The notes: generated by a model from the sequence alone, not told the origin. 64,000 nucleotides of DNA from Candidatus Borrarchaeum yapensis (GCA_016840515.1 JAEOSF010000007.1:23938-87937); one strand, 5' to 3'; positions 25,858 through 36,554 are shown, counted from the first letter of the stretch. Made by a program: numbers and translations.

Positions 25858-26577
25858 ATGATACCAATGAGAACAATTGCAATAATTCCTGCAAAGGATG
25901 AAGAAAAAAAAATTGGTATCGTAGTTAATGGCATTCTAAAATACGCAGAAGAACTTGTAGACGAAGTAATAGTAATAGATGATGGTAGTAGCGATGAGAC
26001 AGCGATTGTAGCTGAAAAAAGTGGTGCAACCGTCATATCTCATCCTAAAAATAAGGGGGTGGGAGCTGCTATTAGAACAGGCATCGACTACGCCATACAA
26101 AATAACTTTGGCATTTGTGTTGTAATGGGCGGAGACGCACAGGACGATCCACGCGAAATGAATCGTGTGATTTCGCCTATAGTCAATGAGGCATATGATT
26201 TTGTACAAGGATCTAGGTTTTATGGGGCAGTAATAAATTTTCCCATTTTCCGGAAAATTACTACATATTTATTCAGTCTTTTTTTTAAGATAGTTGCAGG
26301 AGCTAAAATAACAGATGCTTCTAATGGATACAGAGCATTCCGTACTAAAATAGTAAAAGATCAAAGAATCAATCTTCATCAAGACTGGTTGGATAGATAT
26401 GAACTAGAACCTTATTTACTTCTGCAGACTATCAAAAAGGGCTATAAAATCACAGAAGTCCCAGTTACCAAGATGTATTTTAAGGAATTAGGCTACTCCA
26501 AAATGAAACCTATCTTAAGTTGGTGGCATATTTTAAGGCCGCTCATTAAGGAAATTTTTCATAGAATTTCTATCTAG
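25858..26577 (+). CDS. GT2 glycosyltransferase (DPM1/DPG synthase-like)
   Basis: A 239-residue GT-A enzyme with AIIPAKDEEKKIG at the start, VIVIDDGSSDET near 40 and the metal-binding GGDAQDDP near 90, but no membrane helices after the catalytic domain except a short hydrophobic stretch around 130. Such proteins typically attach a sugar to dolichyl phosphate. It comes 18 nt after the aminotransferase, last in the operon, and may transfer the operon's sugar or charge a lipid carrier used by the GT-C enzymes nearby. The ATG three codons later (25867) is equally possible. Confidence 0.8.
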   Translation: MIPMRTIAIIPAKDEEKKIGIVVNGILKYAEELVDEVIVIDDGSSDETAIVAEKSGATVISHPKNKGVGAAIRTGIDYAIQNNFGICVVMGGDAQDDPREMNRVISPIVNEAYDFVQGSRFYGAVINFPIFRKITTYLFSLFFKIVAGAKITDASNGYRAFRTKIVKDQRINLHQDWLDRYELEPYLLLQTIKKGYKITEVPVTKMYFKELGYSKMKPILSWWHILRPLIKEIFHRISI

Positions 26578-26685
26578 ATTTTTCTATAAAGCACATCTGT
26601 CGCAAGTGGACTTTGGTCATTTTTACAGATCCTATCAGATATCAAACATAGTCATAAAATAAAATTTCTTGATTCCTTCTTTTTC

Positions 26686-27984
26686 TCATTTATGGGATTT
26701 CTCTTTCTTCACAAAATGATACAGCTGTAATATGAATTCCTTATCGTTCAAAATTGAAATCCTATTTTCGTATAGATTTTTGTTGAAATGGATTAAGGCA
26801 ATCGCGACCATATAAAGAACAACATAGGTTATCGACATGGAAAAAAATATAGTAGCTGTCACTTCTAACCTTTTTGATAAGAAAGCCAACCCGTAGATAA
26901 TGATCGTTAGATAAGTGGTTATATGATATGCAATAATCCAGAAAGCAAAATAGGTGAACTTTTTAAAACAATTCATGAAAATTAATACAAATGGGAATGC
27001 ATATACGACGTATTGATATCCCGCCATCTTGAAAGTCAACAAAAAAATTAAACTAACAATTGAAAATCTTTTTATTAAAGCCCTATCCGTACTGAGCGGG
27101 TTCTCTTTTTTTATTTCGTAAAAATAATCTGCTAGAACATAGATGAATATACTCCCTACCTGAATCCAAACTGAAATGACAGATACTAACTCATTTCCTC
27201 TAGATATCAAGAAGATCCAATACCAAATCGAGTATGGTACAGATATTCTAGTTGCTTGAAAGAAAATCCCGGAAAGAATTTTCGTCCCAAAGATTAAATA
27301 AAATGGAATGTGAATTAACACTGTTAAGGCAAGTATGCTCCCCACATATATTACCGTTTTTTTGAAACCATCTCGTTCGAAATAATACCATATCAACGGA
27401 ATTGTGAATAATATTGGATAGAATTTCGTCAAAATGGCTATGGTGATCGATATCCAAGCATACCAAGGCCTATTTTCAACGGCGAAATATAAAGTGGAAA
27501 CAATAAAGGCCATAGGAAGCAATTCCCATCGACTTATAGTTATCCACCAAACTACAGGTAATAGAATGAAAATAAACATTATATTTGAAGCATAGATCCT
27601 TTCAAAATAACGTGAAACCAGTCGCATTGTCAAAATAACAGTAATAATTTCAAATAACACGTTAAGCAGTCCCATATATATCACATGATAATGAAATGGA
27701 AGTAAAAAAGGTATACGTGACGCCATTAGAGATCTAGTGGTAACTGCCGCTTGTCCTACCCCAATTAGATATGCTACTCCTAAAACAGGAAATTCAAACA
27801 GATATTGGAACCGTTCTATTTTAGATGATCTCATTAAAATTATCTTATAATCAAGCCATTCAGCAAGCCATGTAAACATGTACCATTTGCTTTCCGCTAT
27901 TGAAAACGTTGAAAACACAATAACAAAATACACGAAATTCACGAAAATTATGAAGAATATCATATAGAGTTCATTTTTTCTCAT
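26686..27984 (-). CDS. polytopic GT-C/GT87-like membrane glycosyltransferase
   Basis: The 432-residue protein has about ten transmembrane helices. The motif TKFYPILFTIPLIWYY near residue 185 resembles the 'KxYPxxxxxP' segment of GT87/DUF2029 polyprenol-phosphate-mannose-dependent transferases, and a WLDYK acidic loop follows the first helix. The C-terminus is basic (KKEKSHK). It probably adds a sugar from a lipid-phosphate donor on the outer face. It is transcribed convergently with the wlb-like operon. Confidence 0.65.
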   Translation of the reverse strand: MRKNELYMIFFIIFVNFVYFVIVFSTFSIAESKWYMFTWLAEWLDYKIILMRSSKIERFQYLFEFPVLGVAYLIGVGQAAVTTRSLMASRIPFLLPFHYHVIYMGLLNVLFEIITVILTMRLVSRYFERIYASNIMFIFILLPVVWWITISRWELLPMAFIVSTLYFAVENRPWYAWISITIAILTKFYPILFTIPLIWYYFERDGFKKTVIYVGSILALTVLIHIPFYLIFGTKILSGIFFQATRISVPYSIWYWIFLISRGNELVSVISVWIQVGSIFIYVLADYFYEIKKENPLSTDRALIKRFSIVSLIFLLTFKMAGYQYVVYAFPFVLIFMNCFKKFTYFAFWIIAYHITTYLTIIIYGLAFLSKRLEVTATIFFSMSITYVVLYMVAIALIHFNKNLYENRISILNDKEFILQLYHFVKKEKSHK

Positions 27985-28513
27985 AAACCCCGCCTTTCAT
28001 AAGGGCTCTAAATTCTCTTAAAATATCATGTTCACGCTTTTTAGCATTGTTTGAAGACTGTATTTAACTTATAAGGGAATTTATTCTCAAGGTTAATCAA
28101 TTGATCTATATTAATGCTTCTTAGGAGAAACAGAGATCATAAAGATTGTTGTAGTTATTAACAAAAAATAAAACAGAATTCTTTTGATGAGGGCGTCAAT
28201 GGTTTTTACGAGTAAAGTAGATTAAAATCAATTCGTTACTAGTCTATATGGAGATTCTAAACACGCTTTCAATAGCCATCTCATTTACTTGACGTATCCT
28301 CAATTTCATAAACTAATGAAATTTTATATTTTCGTCCAGACAAAAAGCAATTAAATTCTTCGACACCTAAGAGATCTTCAATGAAATTTAACGAATTTAT
28401 TACCAACAAATTAAAATATTGATGTTGTATTTGCTACCTTCGAAGATTTACGAGTCTATTATTAAAAATTAAGAATCTCGGGCACTCATTCTAAGAATAT
28501 ATGGCGATGTTAG
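27985..28513. other. 529-bp divergent intergenic region
   Basis: This AT-rich gap lies between two divergent GT-C genes and must hold both promoters. No gene, hairpin or repeat that I can support was found in it. Confidence 0.5.
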
Positions 28514-30406
28514 ATGCAAAAATACAATAAATATACATCCTTCATATTGCTCATACTGATAGTAGCATTAGGGTTTCTCTTACGGGTTTATAATGTAGGG
28601 TATCCATTAATGAAAGTAGGTGATGAGGTAGAGCATGCTATAGTTGCTAATAATGCTATGAAACATTTTAGTAGATTGACTTTGTTCGATGACCCCTATT
28701 TAGCACCAGTTAAAAACGGTGGTTGGAGAGATTGGCCTAAAGCTCATGTTTGGCTCAATAAGCCGCCATTTAGTTTTTGGTTGATAGCACTATTCATGTT
28801 TATTTTTGGTCCAAATGAGTTTGGATACAGAATTACAGCTGTTCTATTAGGTACTTGTTCCCTTTTTATCACCTTCTTGATTTCTAGAAGATTATTCGGG
28901 GAAAGAACAGGATATTTGGCTGCATTTATTCAAGCAATTTGTCCCATAACCGTATTATTTGATCGCGGTACCTGGATACCAGGTGGAATTTTTGCTATCT
29001 TTAGTTTTTGGCTTGAACTTACTGTATTATGTATTATTATTAGTTATCAAGAGAGGAAGAATATTTTCTATATATTTGCGGGACTTTTTAGCGGAATTAG
29101 TTATTTATCGTTGTCATTTGTTGGTTTTATACCCATCCTCGCGTTAGTCATAAGTTTATTCTACAAAAAGTTAAAAAATAAGGTGGGAAGAGAATCATAT
29201 ACACTTTTACTGTATGTCATAATAGTCTCTTCTCTGATAATAATTCCGTGGGAGATAAATTCATTTCTTCAATATGGGCGGGTGTACCCAACAGAGTTGT
29301 TCACGCACTTAACTGTAAGTTTAGCGCCATCAGGACCTTGGTATTATCATTTGGAGATATTAAACGAAAATTTGTTAGGGCCTTTATTCATCTTGTTTAT
29401 CTTAGGATTCATTACTCATTTTAAACGAATTAAACACTCATTTTCAATGTCAGATCTATATTTGTTGTCTTTAATTCTCCCAAGCATTATTATTTTTTCT
29501 CTCGCTAAATCAAAATTTCCCCATTTTCTTTTTCCGATCTATCCATATTTCTACATAATAATCTCTAACTTTTTAAGCGATCAAACTGATCTTATAAGGC
29601 AAAAGGGGTTTTCATTGTTCCATCTCTTTTTAGTAGCATTTACCTTTATTTGGGTGATTAATGAGATTCAAGAGCGCTTTTTGATTTTCGAATACATAAT
29701 GATTCCTTTTTCAGTTCTTCTGTTTTCATTTCTACTAATTGATTCTACAAAATATCCTTATATTATTAGGATAAAACAGGAAAAGACTTTTGTTATCAAA
29801 CTTATACTGTTTTTTGTTTATTTAATCGGCGCATGTTTATTCGGACCATTTTGGATTTTTAGTAAAAATGTCTTAGGAAAACAGTATTTTTTAATAGTAA
29901 GTCGGCTCGTTGAATTCAATCAGGATTTTTCATTCTTTGGGAGCAGTTTCTTTATTTCAATAGCCGTTCTAATTCCATTTCTCTGTATTTTTTATAATAA
30001 GCAGATGAAAAAATCTCGCATATTTTTTCCGCGACTTAAAATAACTATTGTACTATTTATTTCACTATTATTTATCAGTGGCACACTCATTACATTACTT
30101 GGATGGACTACTCAAGGTTGGGCATGTTTGTTTAATCAACGCTTTCAATATCGTGAAGTGGGGTATTTTATAAGAGAAAACACAGATCCAAAGACTGTAA
30201 TTTACGGATTAGATGAAATAGATAGTTATAAAATAATGTTTTATTCAGACAGAACTGCATTACCTGGATATCCTTCATTAGAGAGAATCAACGAATTAAA
30301 ATTGAGAGGATATGACGTATTGATACTCTCAAACACGTCTCAAGTGCCCTACGAAGCAAATTTAATTTATGCTGAAGAACAAGGAATCTTTCTGTATGTT
30401 CTTTAA
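28514..30406 (+). CDS. GT39/ArnT-like GT-C membrane glycosyltransferase
   Basis: The 630-residue protein has an N-terminal helix (ILLILIVALGFLLRVY), then the first outer loop with the acidic pair GDEVEHAIVANNAM that marks ArnT/PMT-type enzymes (metal or lipid-phosphate donor binding). A dozen or so membrane helices follow, then a soluble C-terminal domain of about 90 residues (YREVGYFIRENTDPKTVIYGLDE). It probably transfers a sugar from a polyprenyl-phosphate donor. Confidence 0.75.
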   Translation: MQKYNKYTSFILLILIVALGFLLRVYNVGYPLMKVGDEVEHAIVANNAMKHFSRLTLFDDPYLAPVKNGGWRDWPKAHVWLNKPPFSFWLIALFMFIFGPNEFGYRITAVLLGTCSLFITFLISRRLFGERTGYLAAFIQAICPITVLFDRGTWIPGGIFAIFSFWLELTVLCIIISYQERKNIFYIFAGLFSGISYLSLSFVGFIPILALVISLFYKKLKNKVGRESYTLLLYVIIVSSLIIIPWEINSFLQYGRVYPTELFTHLTVSLAPSGPWYYHLEILNENLLGPLFILFILGFITHFKRIKHSFSMSDLYLLSLILPSIIIFSLAKSKFPHFLFPIYPYFYIIISNFLSDQTDLIRQKGFSLFHLFLVAFTFIWVINEIQERFLIFEYIMIPFSVLLFSFLLIDSTKYPYIIRIKQEKTFVIKLILFFVYLIGACLFGPFWIFSKNVLGKQYFLIVSRLVEFNQDFSFFGSSFFISIAVLIPFLCIFYNKQMKKSRIFFPRLKITIVLFISLLFISGTLITLLGWTTQGWACLFNQRFQYREVGYFIRENTDPKTVIYGLDEIDSYKIMFYSDRTALPGYPSLERINELKLRGYDVLILSNTSQVPYEANLIYAEEQGIFLYVL

Positions 30407-30513
30407 GGTTTAATGTTCAATAAGTATTAACACAAATTTTTAGTGCTTCAAAAATCTTATATTTTCGAAAAATGTTCCCTGATATCTGCATTTCTAGACC
30501 CGGTGTTATGTTT

Positions 30514-31596
30514 ATGGAATTTTTGTATAATTGTGCGAAGTTGCCAAAAGATCACAAATCTTTGTCAATTATAAATTCAGCTGCTGAGCGATTATTTAAA
30601 CGGCTTAAAAATCTTAGAGTTGAAGAACTAGATATCTCGGATTATAATAGAACATATCTAAAAAGTTATTTAGAGGACCTATATGGCACATTGCAAAAAT
30701 ATTCTTATATCTTAGCATTATCTTTAAGCACTTCTAATTTGTCTCTTAATAAACTTACCTTCATAGACTATGGCGGCGGAACAGGAATATTAAGTTTATT
30801 GGCTAAAGAATGTGATATTGGTACAGTGATCTATAACGATATTTATGATGTTTCATGCAAAGATGCGAAAACAATCGCCCAAATTATTGGAAATGAAATT
30901 GATTATTATATTCAAGGTGAAATTGACGATTTAATCAAATTTCTAAGGAAAAAATCAATGTCTTGTAATGCTATAGCATCATCTGATGTTATAGAACACA
31001 TATACGATATAACCAAATTTTTCCAAAAAATGAAGTTTTTACCTGGAAAATCAATAACAGTGGTAATGAGTTCAGGCGCAAATATGTTAAATCCCATAAT
31101 CAATAGATCAATAATGAAACAACAAAGGGAAATAGAATATACAGATAGAGTTAAAATAAAAGGGCATAAGAAAAGGGATTGCCTAAAGGCTTATTCAAAA
31201 GTTAGAAGAGAGATTATTTCTAATTTCGAAGGTTTAACCAACGAGGAAATTGCAAGGCTGACTAAAGCAACTAGGGGTATGATAAAAGAGGATATCGAAA
31301 AAACCATATCTGTATATCTTAAAACAAGTCGACTACCTAAAGAACCAATCCATCCTACAAATACATGCGACCCGTACACCGGAAATTGGGCAGAACATTT
31401 AATGGATCCGTTTAAATTAAAAGAAATTTTAGCAGAAGAAGGCTTTAAGGTAGAGGTCCTAAATGGGTATTATACCGAATCTAAAGACATCATAAGAAGA
31501 ATAATTTACAGTCTTTTGAATCTCTCTATTACCAAATTAAAGAAGCAGGGCATTAGATTGTCTCCGTTTTATACGATTTATGGTGTTAAGAATTGA
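30514..31596 (+). CDS. SAM-dependent methyltransferase-like protein
   Basis: The 360-residue protein has a class I motif (FIDYGGGTGILSLLAKE near residue 88, with YND at the end of beta 2) and SSDVIEHIYD after beta 4, typical of Methyltransf_11/23-type enzymes. The C-terminal half (about 190-345) is long, Lys-rich and unfamiliar. The first ATG of the frame is at 30472, but GGTG 8 nt before 30514 supports the start used here. The target is unknown; the context suggests a glycan or lipid-linked sugar. Confidence 0.65.
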   Translation: MEFLYNCAKLPKDHKSLSIINSAAERLFKRLKNLRVEELDISDYNRTYLKSYLEDLYGTLQKYSYILALSLSTSNLSLNKLTFIDYGGGTGILSLLAKECDIGTVIYNDIYDVSCKDAKTIAQIIGNEIDYYIQGEIDDLIKFLRKKSMSCNAIASSDVIEHIYDITKFFQKMKFLPGKSITVVMSSGANMLNPIINRSIMKQQREIEYTDRVKIKGHKKRDCLKAYSKVRREIISNFEGLTNEEIARLTKATRGMIKEDIEKTISVYLKTSRLPKEPIHPTNTCDPYTGNWAEHLMDPFKLKEILAEEGFKVEVLNGYYTESKDIIRRIIYSLLNLSITKLKKQGIRLSPFYTIYGVKN

Positions 31597-31757
31597 TTGT
31601 AGCATCTAAGAAACCTTATTATAGTTTTGAGGATTGTTTATTCAAAAAATGCATAATTTAATTTACAGGGAAAATCACCAATCTTTCTGTATCTCCTACG
31701 ACCTCTAGTTAATAATGCAAAACTTATATCTGCATCCAGCGCATATGAGGTAAAAAA

Positions 31758-33440
31758 GTGCTCAGTAAAGATAATAATTCAGCATTTACGAAATTTCTAA
31801 TTCGATTAGGGCGTTTCACTCAAGAAACACTCAAAAAACATCTTAATTATTACACAATTTCTCTCATATTAGTAGTTTGTCTTTATAATATTCTTCTTTA
31901 TAATCTTAAGATTCTAGAAATGAGTTGGGATGGCGCAGCTCATGCTAGCAATGGAATTATCCTGCATGATATGATTCGAGATGTCATCATAAGGGATCAT
32001 AATTTTTCTCCTTTTGCTTTGTATGATTATATTCTTAAATTTAATTTAGAATGGTATGCCTCGCTTGGTGGATCGATTGCTCACTACGGGCTTTTTGTGC
32101 CATTCCTCTTCATGCTTTCTTATTTCATTTTAGGAATTTCCTATTCTTCTGCATATCTTGTTATTATTATCATGGGAAATATCTGTATCTTAACAACTTT
32201 CTTCTTAGGGGCAGAGTTATTCGATAGACGTATTGGTTTGCTTGCAGCGCTTTTTCTAGCATTTTCATCGGTGTTTTTCGCATTTTCAAAAACAGCACTC
32301 CTGGACATTCCTGCAACGACGATATTCACTCTTTCAATTTATTCACTAATTCTCACCAAGAAAAAGTTAAAGAAAAAACAAGATCCAAAAAAGCAATCAT
32401 TTCTTACTGGTTTACTTGTAGGCCTAGCCTTTATGACGAAGCCTACAAGTATCCTTCTTCTTCTTGTAATAAGTTTAGCATTTATTCTAAACTATGCGCA
32501 TATAATAAAGGATCGAGGACTTTTAGAATGTTGCCAAAAACTGATTAAGACCCTGAAAAGTAATTTATGGATTTTCTATGGCATAATCCCCGCTCTTCTC
32601 TTAATTAGCTTCCAAGCAGGCATCATTATATTTTCGGGTTCGATTAAGATTTGGTTAGCTTATGGAACAAATGAGCCCCAAACATTCCTAGTAACAGTTC
32701 AAGGATGGCTTTTCTATATTATAAGAATTGGACTTACAATTCCAGAATTGGGAGGAGTACTCATTGGCTTGTGTTATGCAATTTACAGAAGGACAAAGAA
32801 GGATAAGTTATTACTTTCATGGTATTTTGTCATATACATAATCTTCTCATTTATTCAAGATAGAGAAGCAAGATACTTTCTACTAGCATTTCCTGTCATT
32901 TTTCTACTATCTGCGCGTGCTCTGATTAAGATACATGATCGTGTAAAAAAATATCGTCCTAGTACTGTTAATGTAGGAACAATCGTTGTAATCGCAATAA
33001 TATTCCTTGTTGGATTGGTAAATACACTGCAGCATCCTTATCCCTATTTTTATAATCCTCAGATGCCTACATCCGAGACTGTAATGGAAGACGCTGCCAT
33101 ATTTTTAGTAGAAAACAAAGCAAAAACTATGCAATTGACATTAAATCCAACTATATCACCATCGGCGATGACTTTCTATATACTTAAACATGATCGAGAA
33201 CATGAAACGAGATATTTTGACGTATTATGGACAACAAGAGGAGAACTGACTGTTGATGAATTCAGAGACTTTATTAAACAACTTAACATTTCACATTTAC
33301 TTATTTCAGATCCAGGAAATATCCCAATGTATGAAAACTTAGATAAATATGTTAATTATATCTTAGAAAATCCTAAAGAATTTAGCCTAGTTAGAATCTT
33401 TCAAGGAGAATACAGCATTTACATTTATAATGTGCAATAA
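31758..33440 (+). CDS. GT39/PMT_2-like GT-C membrane glycosyltransferase
   Basis: In this 560-residue polytopic protein the first outer loop carries EMSWDGAAHASNG (acidic residue after helix 1), and the segment KTALLDIPATTIF near residue 180 matches the second conserved acidic loop of dolichyl-phosphate-mannose mannosyltransferases. MTKPTSILLLL follows, as in the PMT_2 family. A soluble C-terminal part of about 130 residues ends in EYSIYIYNVQ. The start is GTG with TGAGGT upstream. Confidence 0.75.
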   Translation: MLSKDNNSAFTKFLIRLGRFTQETLKKHLNYYTISLILVVCLYNILLYNLKILEMSWDGAAHASNGIILHDMIRDVIIRDHNFSPFALYDYILKFNLEWYASLGGSIAHYGLFVPFLFMLSYFILGISYSSAYLVIIIMGNICILTTFFLGAELFDRRIGLLAALFLAFSSVFFAFSKTALLDIPATTIFTLSIYSLILTKKKLKKKQDPKKQSFLTGLLVGLAFMTKPTSILLLLVISLAFILNYAHIIKDRGLLECCQKLIKTLKSNLWIFYGIIPALLLISFQAGIIIFSGSIKIWLAYGTNEPQTFLVTVQGWLFYIIRIGLTIPELGGVLIGLCYAIYRRTKKDKLLLSWYFVIYIIFSFIQDREARYFLLAFPVIFLLSARALIKIHDRVKKYRPSTVNVGTIVVIAIIFLVGLVNTLQHPYPYFYNPQMPTSETVMEDAAIFLVENKAKTMQLTLNPTISPSAMTFYILKHDREHETRYFDVLWTTRGELTVDEFRDFIKQLNISHLLISDPGNIPMYENLDKYVNYILENPKEFSLVRIFQGEYSIYIYNVQ

Positions 33441-33476
33441 CCAATTTGATCTAAAAGCTATAACGATTGCGCAACT

Positions 33477-34412
33477 TCAATCGATCAACTTTAGTTTTTT
33501 AGCCAAATTATTCATAGAAACATATTCAACATTATAGTTATTTTCTAACAAATTACAAATATTTAAGAGACTCTTATAATTTTCCTCAGAACATCTAATC
33601 TTTTTAGTATCATGTTCTACAAATTCCCATGAATGTGCAAAAAAAACTAAATGTGGTTTAAATCCAAATGAAATTTGATAAGATGTTACAATTTCTACGA
33701 AATCTAAGAACTCATTTTTGCTCATTGACAGAACACTTGGGAAAGTCAACCGATCATAATAGACAAGTGGAATTATATGATACTTTAATTGGAATTTAGG
33801 TATGGGGTTAGCAGTATGAGGAATCATTAATAAACTATCATAAAACTTGGGTAGAGGTTTAACTCCTAAATAAGATGGAAGAGAAGAGTCTATCTTAAAG
33901 CCATAGTTCTTTATTAAAGACAAGGTTTTCTTATTAATTATCAAATTAGGTGCCCTAAACGAAGTGGGTCGCTCTAAATCATTTTCTTCAAAAATATCTA
34001 AAGAGATTGTAATTAGTTTTCTCTTTTGTTTTAAATTCAGAGATTTTTTTCTATCCCACCACTGTTCATATCCCCAAAGTTCGTGAGCATATCCATGCAA
34101 GCCTAATTCATGTGTTTTTTGAAGATTTTTAAATTGAGTTGAAAAATCTTTTATGAGATTTGCTTGAATAAACAAAGTCGCCTCAATATTTTTTGATTTA
34201 AGTAATTTGTTCATCCTACGCAGAAAATTGCCGATTGGTTCAATCTTATTATGGTTTATTGGATCCTTTTCTATATCGAAAGTTAATGAAACTGCTAATT
34301 CTTTTACTTTATGTCTTTTAGTTCTTCTACTTGTTAGAATCTTTTTCAATAAATTGTAGTGTAAATAAATGGGAAGTCTACTATCAGATAATAAACTTCT
34401 TAGATTTTCCAT
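33477..34412 (-). CDS. polysaccharide deacetylase (NodB-like, CE4)
   Basis: The 311-residue protein contains the metal-site motifs of carbohydrate esterase family 4: LTFDIEKDP (catalytic and metal Asp near 46), HGYAHE (the H-x3-H metal ligands near 107-112) and SFRAPN near 152. It should remove N-acetyl groups from a glycan sugar. No signal peptide is visible, so it probably acts on a cytoplasmic, lipid-linked intermediate. It follows the leftward GT-C gene at 34522-35712 in the same orientation. Confidence 0.8.
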   Translation of the reverse strand: MENLRSLLSDSRLPIYLHYNLLKKILTSRRTKRHKVKELAVSLTFDIEKDPINHNKIEPIGNFLRRMNKLLKSKNIEATLFIQANLIKDFSTQFKNLQKTHELGLHGYAHELWGYEQWWDRKKSLNLKQKRKLITISLDIFEENDLERPTSFRAPNLIINKKTLSLIKNYGFKIDSSLPSYLGVKPLPKFYDSLLMIPHTANPIPKFQLKYHIIPLVYYDRLTFPSVLSMSKNEFLDFVEIVTSYQISFGFKPHLVFFAHSWEFVEHDTKKIRCSEENYKSLLNICNLLENNYNVEYVSMNNLAKKLKLID

Positions 34413-34521
34413 TTAATTAAACACCCGATTTTAAGATTTTACGTCTAAAAAACTGCATCTTACGTTAAAACTTTTTTCTTCATCAAAATATCCCGAAGTC
34501 ATTCAAGGAACTAAAGATAAC

Positions 34522-35712
34522 CTATTGAACATAGTACCTTTTTAAAAATTCGAAAATAGGCGAAATTAGTTGAAATATGACCGGGATTTTGGCAGAGTAC
34601 ATAATGAACAAAAGAGCAACAGAATAATTCACAACTATCATTAAAATAAAAAAGATTTTCGGAAGTTTTGGAGAGATCTCATTTAACTTATGTGCCTTCA
34701 GTTCTCCATAACCTAATATAACAGCGGGAAAAAGGCAAGGTAACCATAATCTATCCCAAAAAGGTCCTGGGGCGATTATCCTAGCAATAATAAAAAGGAA
34801 TAGCCAAATTAAAAATACCCAATATTTTTGATTCCTAAAAACCTTGTAATTGGAGAATACTAGAATCGGGAGGAAATGAAAACAAACAATAATTGAGAAA
34901 ATAAACATGAAAGGAGTATGAGCAGAACTGTAAACAGTTTTTAAAACACCTAATCTTCTGTTAATTATAATTGGTAAAAGATCAAGACTCAAAATAAAAA
35001 CAAGCCAAATGATAAGCGGGATTAGAATAGTAAACGCGATAATTTTACCTATGGTCTTCGTATTTACTGTAATTTTCCTTTTAAAAAGACTTAATAAGTA
35101 GAAAATCATTGGAACTAGAAGTAATGGAAAAAGAGAGTCTTTAGTAAAGAGTGAAAGGGTTAATATTATTGAGAGTACAATATATTCCCGGAAATGCCCT
35201 GTTCTAAGGCATTTATACGTGAAAAAGAGAGATAACACTGCGAAAAGAGTTGCTAGTGAATCGTTCATTGGACGTGCTATGTTTGAAATTACAGTGTAAC
35301 TCGAAATATAGACGATGAGAATTTTATTTACTTCATCCTCAAGTCCGATATAAATTGCAAATTCTCTTAAACAAAATAAAGTAAGTATTACCGAAAAGAT
35401 TGATACCAAGATGCAGGAAAGTTTGGCGTCACCAATAACAAAGAGAAGCAATGCTGAGATGAATGCAAAAAACGGTAAATGTGGCTGCCAACTTAATTCA
35501 TATATGAAAGGGGCTAAATCGTAATCCCAATCTAGCATTTTGTTTCTAATATTAATTGCATAAATATACCATAAATCCCATGGATCCGTTAATGGATCCT
35601 GAATAATAAATAACCATAGAGACAGAAAGATTGAGATGCAGGTCATTACAAGGAGATGCAGAGTCAAGGAAGAATATGCATCCGACAATTTCATTTTTAA
35701 AGTTTGAAACAT
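34522..35712 (-). CDS. GT-C-like polytopic membrane glycosyltransferase
   Basis: The 396-residue product has about nine membrane helices. The first outer loop is DPLTDPWDLWYIYAINIRNKML, an acid-rich loop after helix 1 as in GT39/GT83 enzymes, and RPMNDSLATLFAVLSLFF near residue 160 resembles the second conserved loop. The ATG at 35712 (GAGG 6 nt upstream) is preferred over a TTG four codons earlier. It is shorter than its relatives in the window because it lacks a soluble C-terminal domain. Confidence 0.65.
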   Translation of the reverse strand: MFQTLKMKLSDAYSSLTLHLLVMTCISIFLSLWLFIIQDPLTDPWDLWYIYAINIRNKMLDWDYDLAPFIYELSWQPHLPFFAFISALLLFVIGDAKLSCILVSIFSVILTLFCLREFAIYIGLEDEVNKILIVYISSYTVISNIARPMNDSLATLFAVLSLFFTYKCLRTGHFREYIVLSIILTLSLFTKDSLFPLLLVPMIFYLLSLFKRKITVNTKTIGKIIAFTILIPLIIWLVFILSLDLLPIIINRRLGVLKTVYSSAHTPFMFIFSIIVCFHFLPILVFSNYKVFRNQKYWVFLIWLFLFIIARIIAPGPFWDRLWLPCLFPAVILGYGELKAHKLNEISPKLPKIFFILMIVVNYSVALLFIMYSAKIPVIFQLISPIFEFLKRYYVQ

Positions 35713-35762
35713 AAACTCCCTCAAATTTCAAATAATTTAAATTCTTTTGGTATAGATATCAG

Positions 35763-36554
35763 TTATTTCACTTTTGGATGTGGGATTTTTATGCATTTAA
35801 ATAACACGGATCCTCCAAATAACTTAAAGAAGTCATTTTGACCAAATATATGTTCAATGAACGTATCAATCTTTATTAGTCGTTTAGTAAATTGTTCACT
35901 GCACCAATAAAAACTTCCAAGACCAGGTAAGTAGAGTGTTGGGAGGAACGGGCAAAATATTGACCCTAAAAACCTAGTAGAATGAGTTTTGTCAATTCTA
36001 AATCCAGAATCAGTTATCCACTGTTTTATTTTACTTGTCAAATAGTTTTTATGAAAAGGGACTACTTTGAAAATTACTGTTAGGAAATGTTCGAGATAGT
36101 TTTGGAGATGGAAACCCCCAGGAACATCAAATACGACAATACCACGATCTTTCACAATTCGGTAAGTTTCTTGTATAGCAGACAAAGGATTTGGAAGATA
36201 TTGAAGCACAGCAGTACATGTTACTCTATCAAAACTATTGTCGGCAAAAGGAAGTTTCATTGCATCTCCCAAAACTAGAGAAAAATCCTTACCCTTTTTC
36301 ACCGTACTTACCATTTGATCTTTGATTATGTCAATTCCAACTATTTCTATTTTGGGATAATTCAGTTTAATTTTATTAATTAAAAAGGCGTTTCCACAAC
36401 CAACATCTAAAACTGATTCAGAACTTTGAAGTTCAAGAAGTTTGATTGTTAAATCTTTAGTTTTATGATAAAAATATTCCCTTATTGGGTTTTTTCTATA
36501 TGTTTCAAGTTTTTTAGAGGGCTTTTGATATTGGTTTTTTAATTTGTCGATCAT
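35763..36554 (-). CDS. SAM-dependent methyltransferase (Methyltransf_11 type)
   Basis: The 263-residue enzyme shows motif I VLDVGCGNAFLINKI near residue 44, GIDIIKDQM at the end of beta 2, GDAMKLPFADNSFDRVTC near 95-115, and VVFDVPGG after beta 5. This is the small-molecule class I fold common in glycan clusters. The second half contains a hydrophobic segment (PFLPTLYLPGLGSFYW). It lies 50 nt upstream of the GT-C gene, same strand, likely one operon with the deacetylase. Confidence 0.82.
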   Translation of the reverse strand: MIDKLKNQYQKPSKKLETYRKNPIREYFYHKTKDLTIKLLELQSSESVLDVGCGNAFLINKIKLNYPKIEIVGIDIIKDQMVSTVKKGKDFSLVLGDAMKLPFADNSFDRVTCTAVLQYLPNPLSAIQETYRIVKDRGIVVFDVPGGFHLQNYLEHFLTVIFKVVPFHKNYLTSKIKQWITDSGFRIDKTHSTRFLGSIFCPFLPTLYLPGLGSFYWCSEQFTKRLIKIDTFIEHIFGQNDFFKLFGGSVLFKCIKIPHPKVK

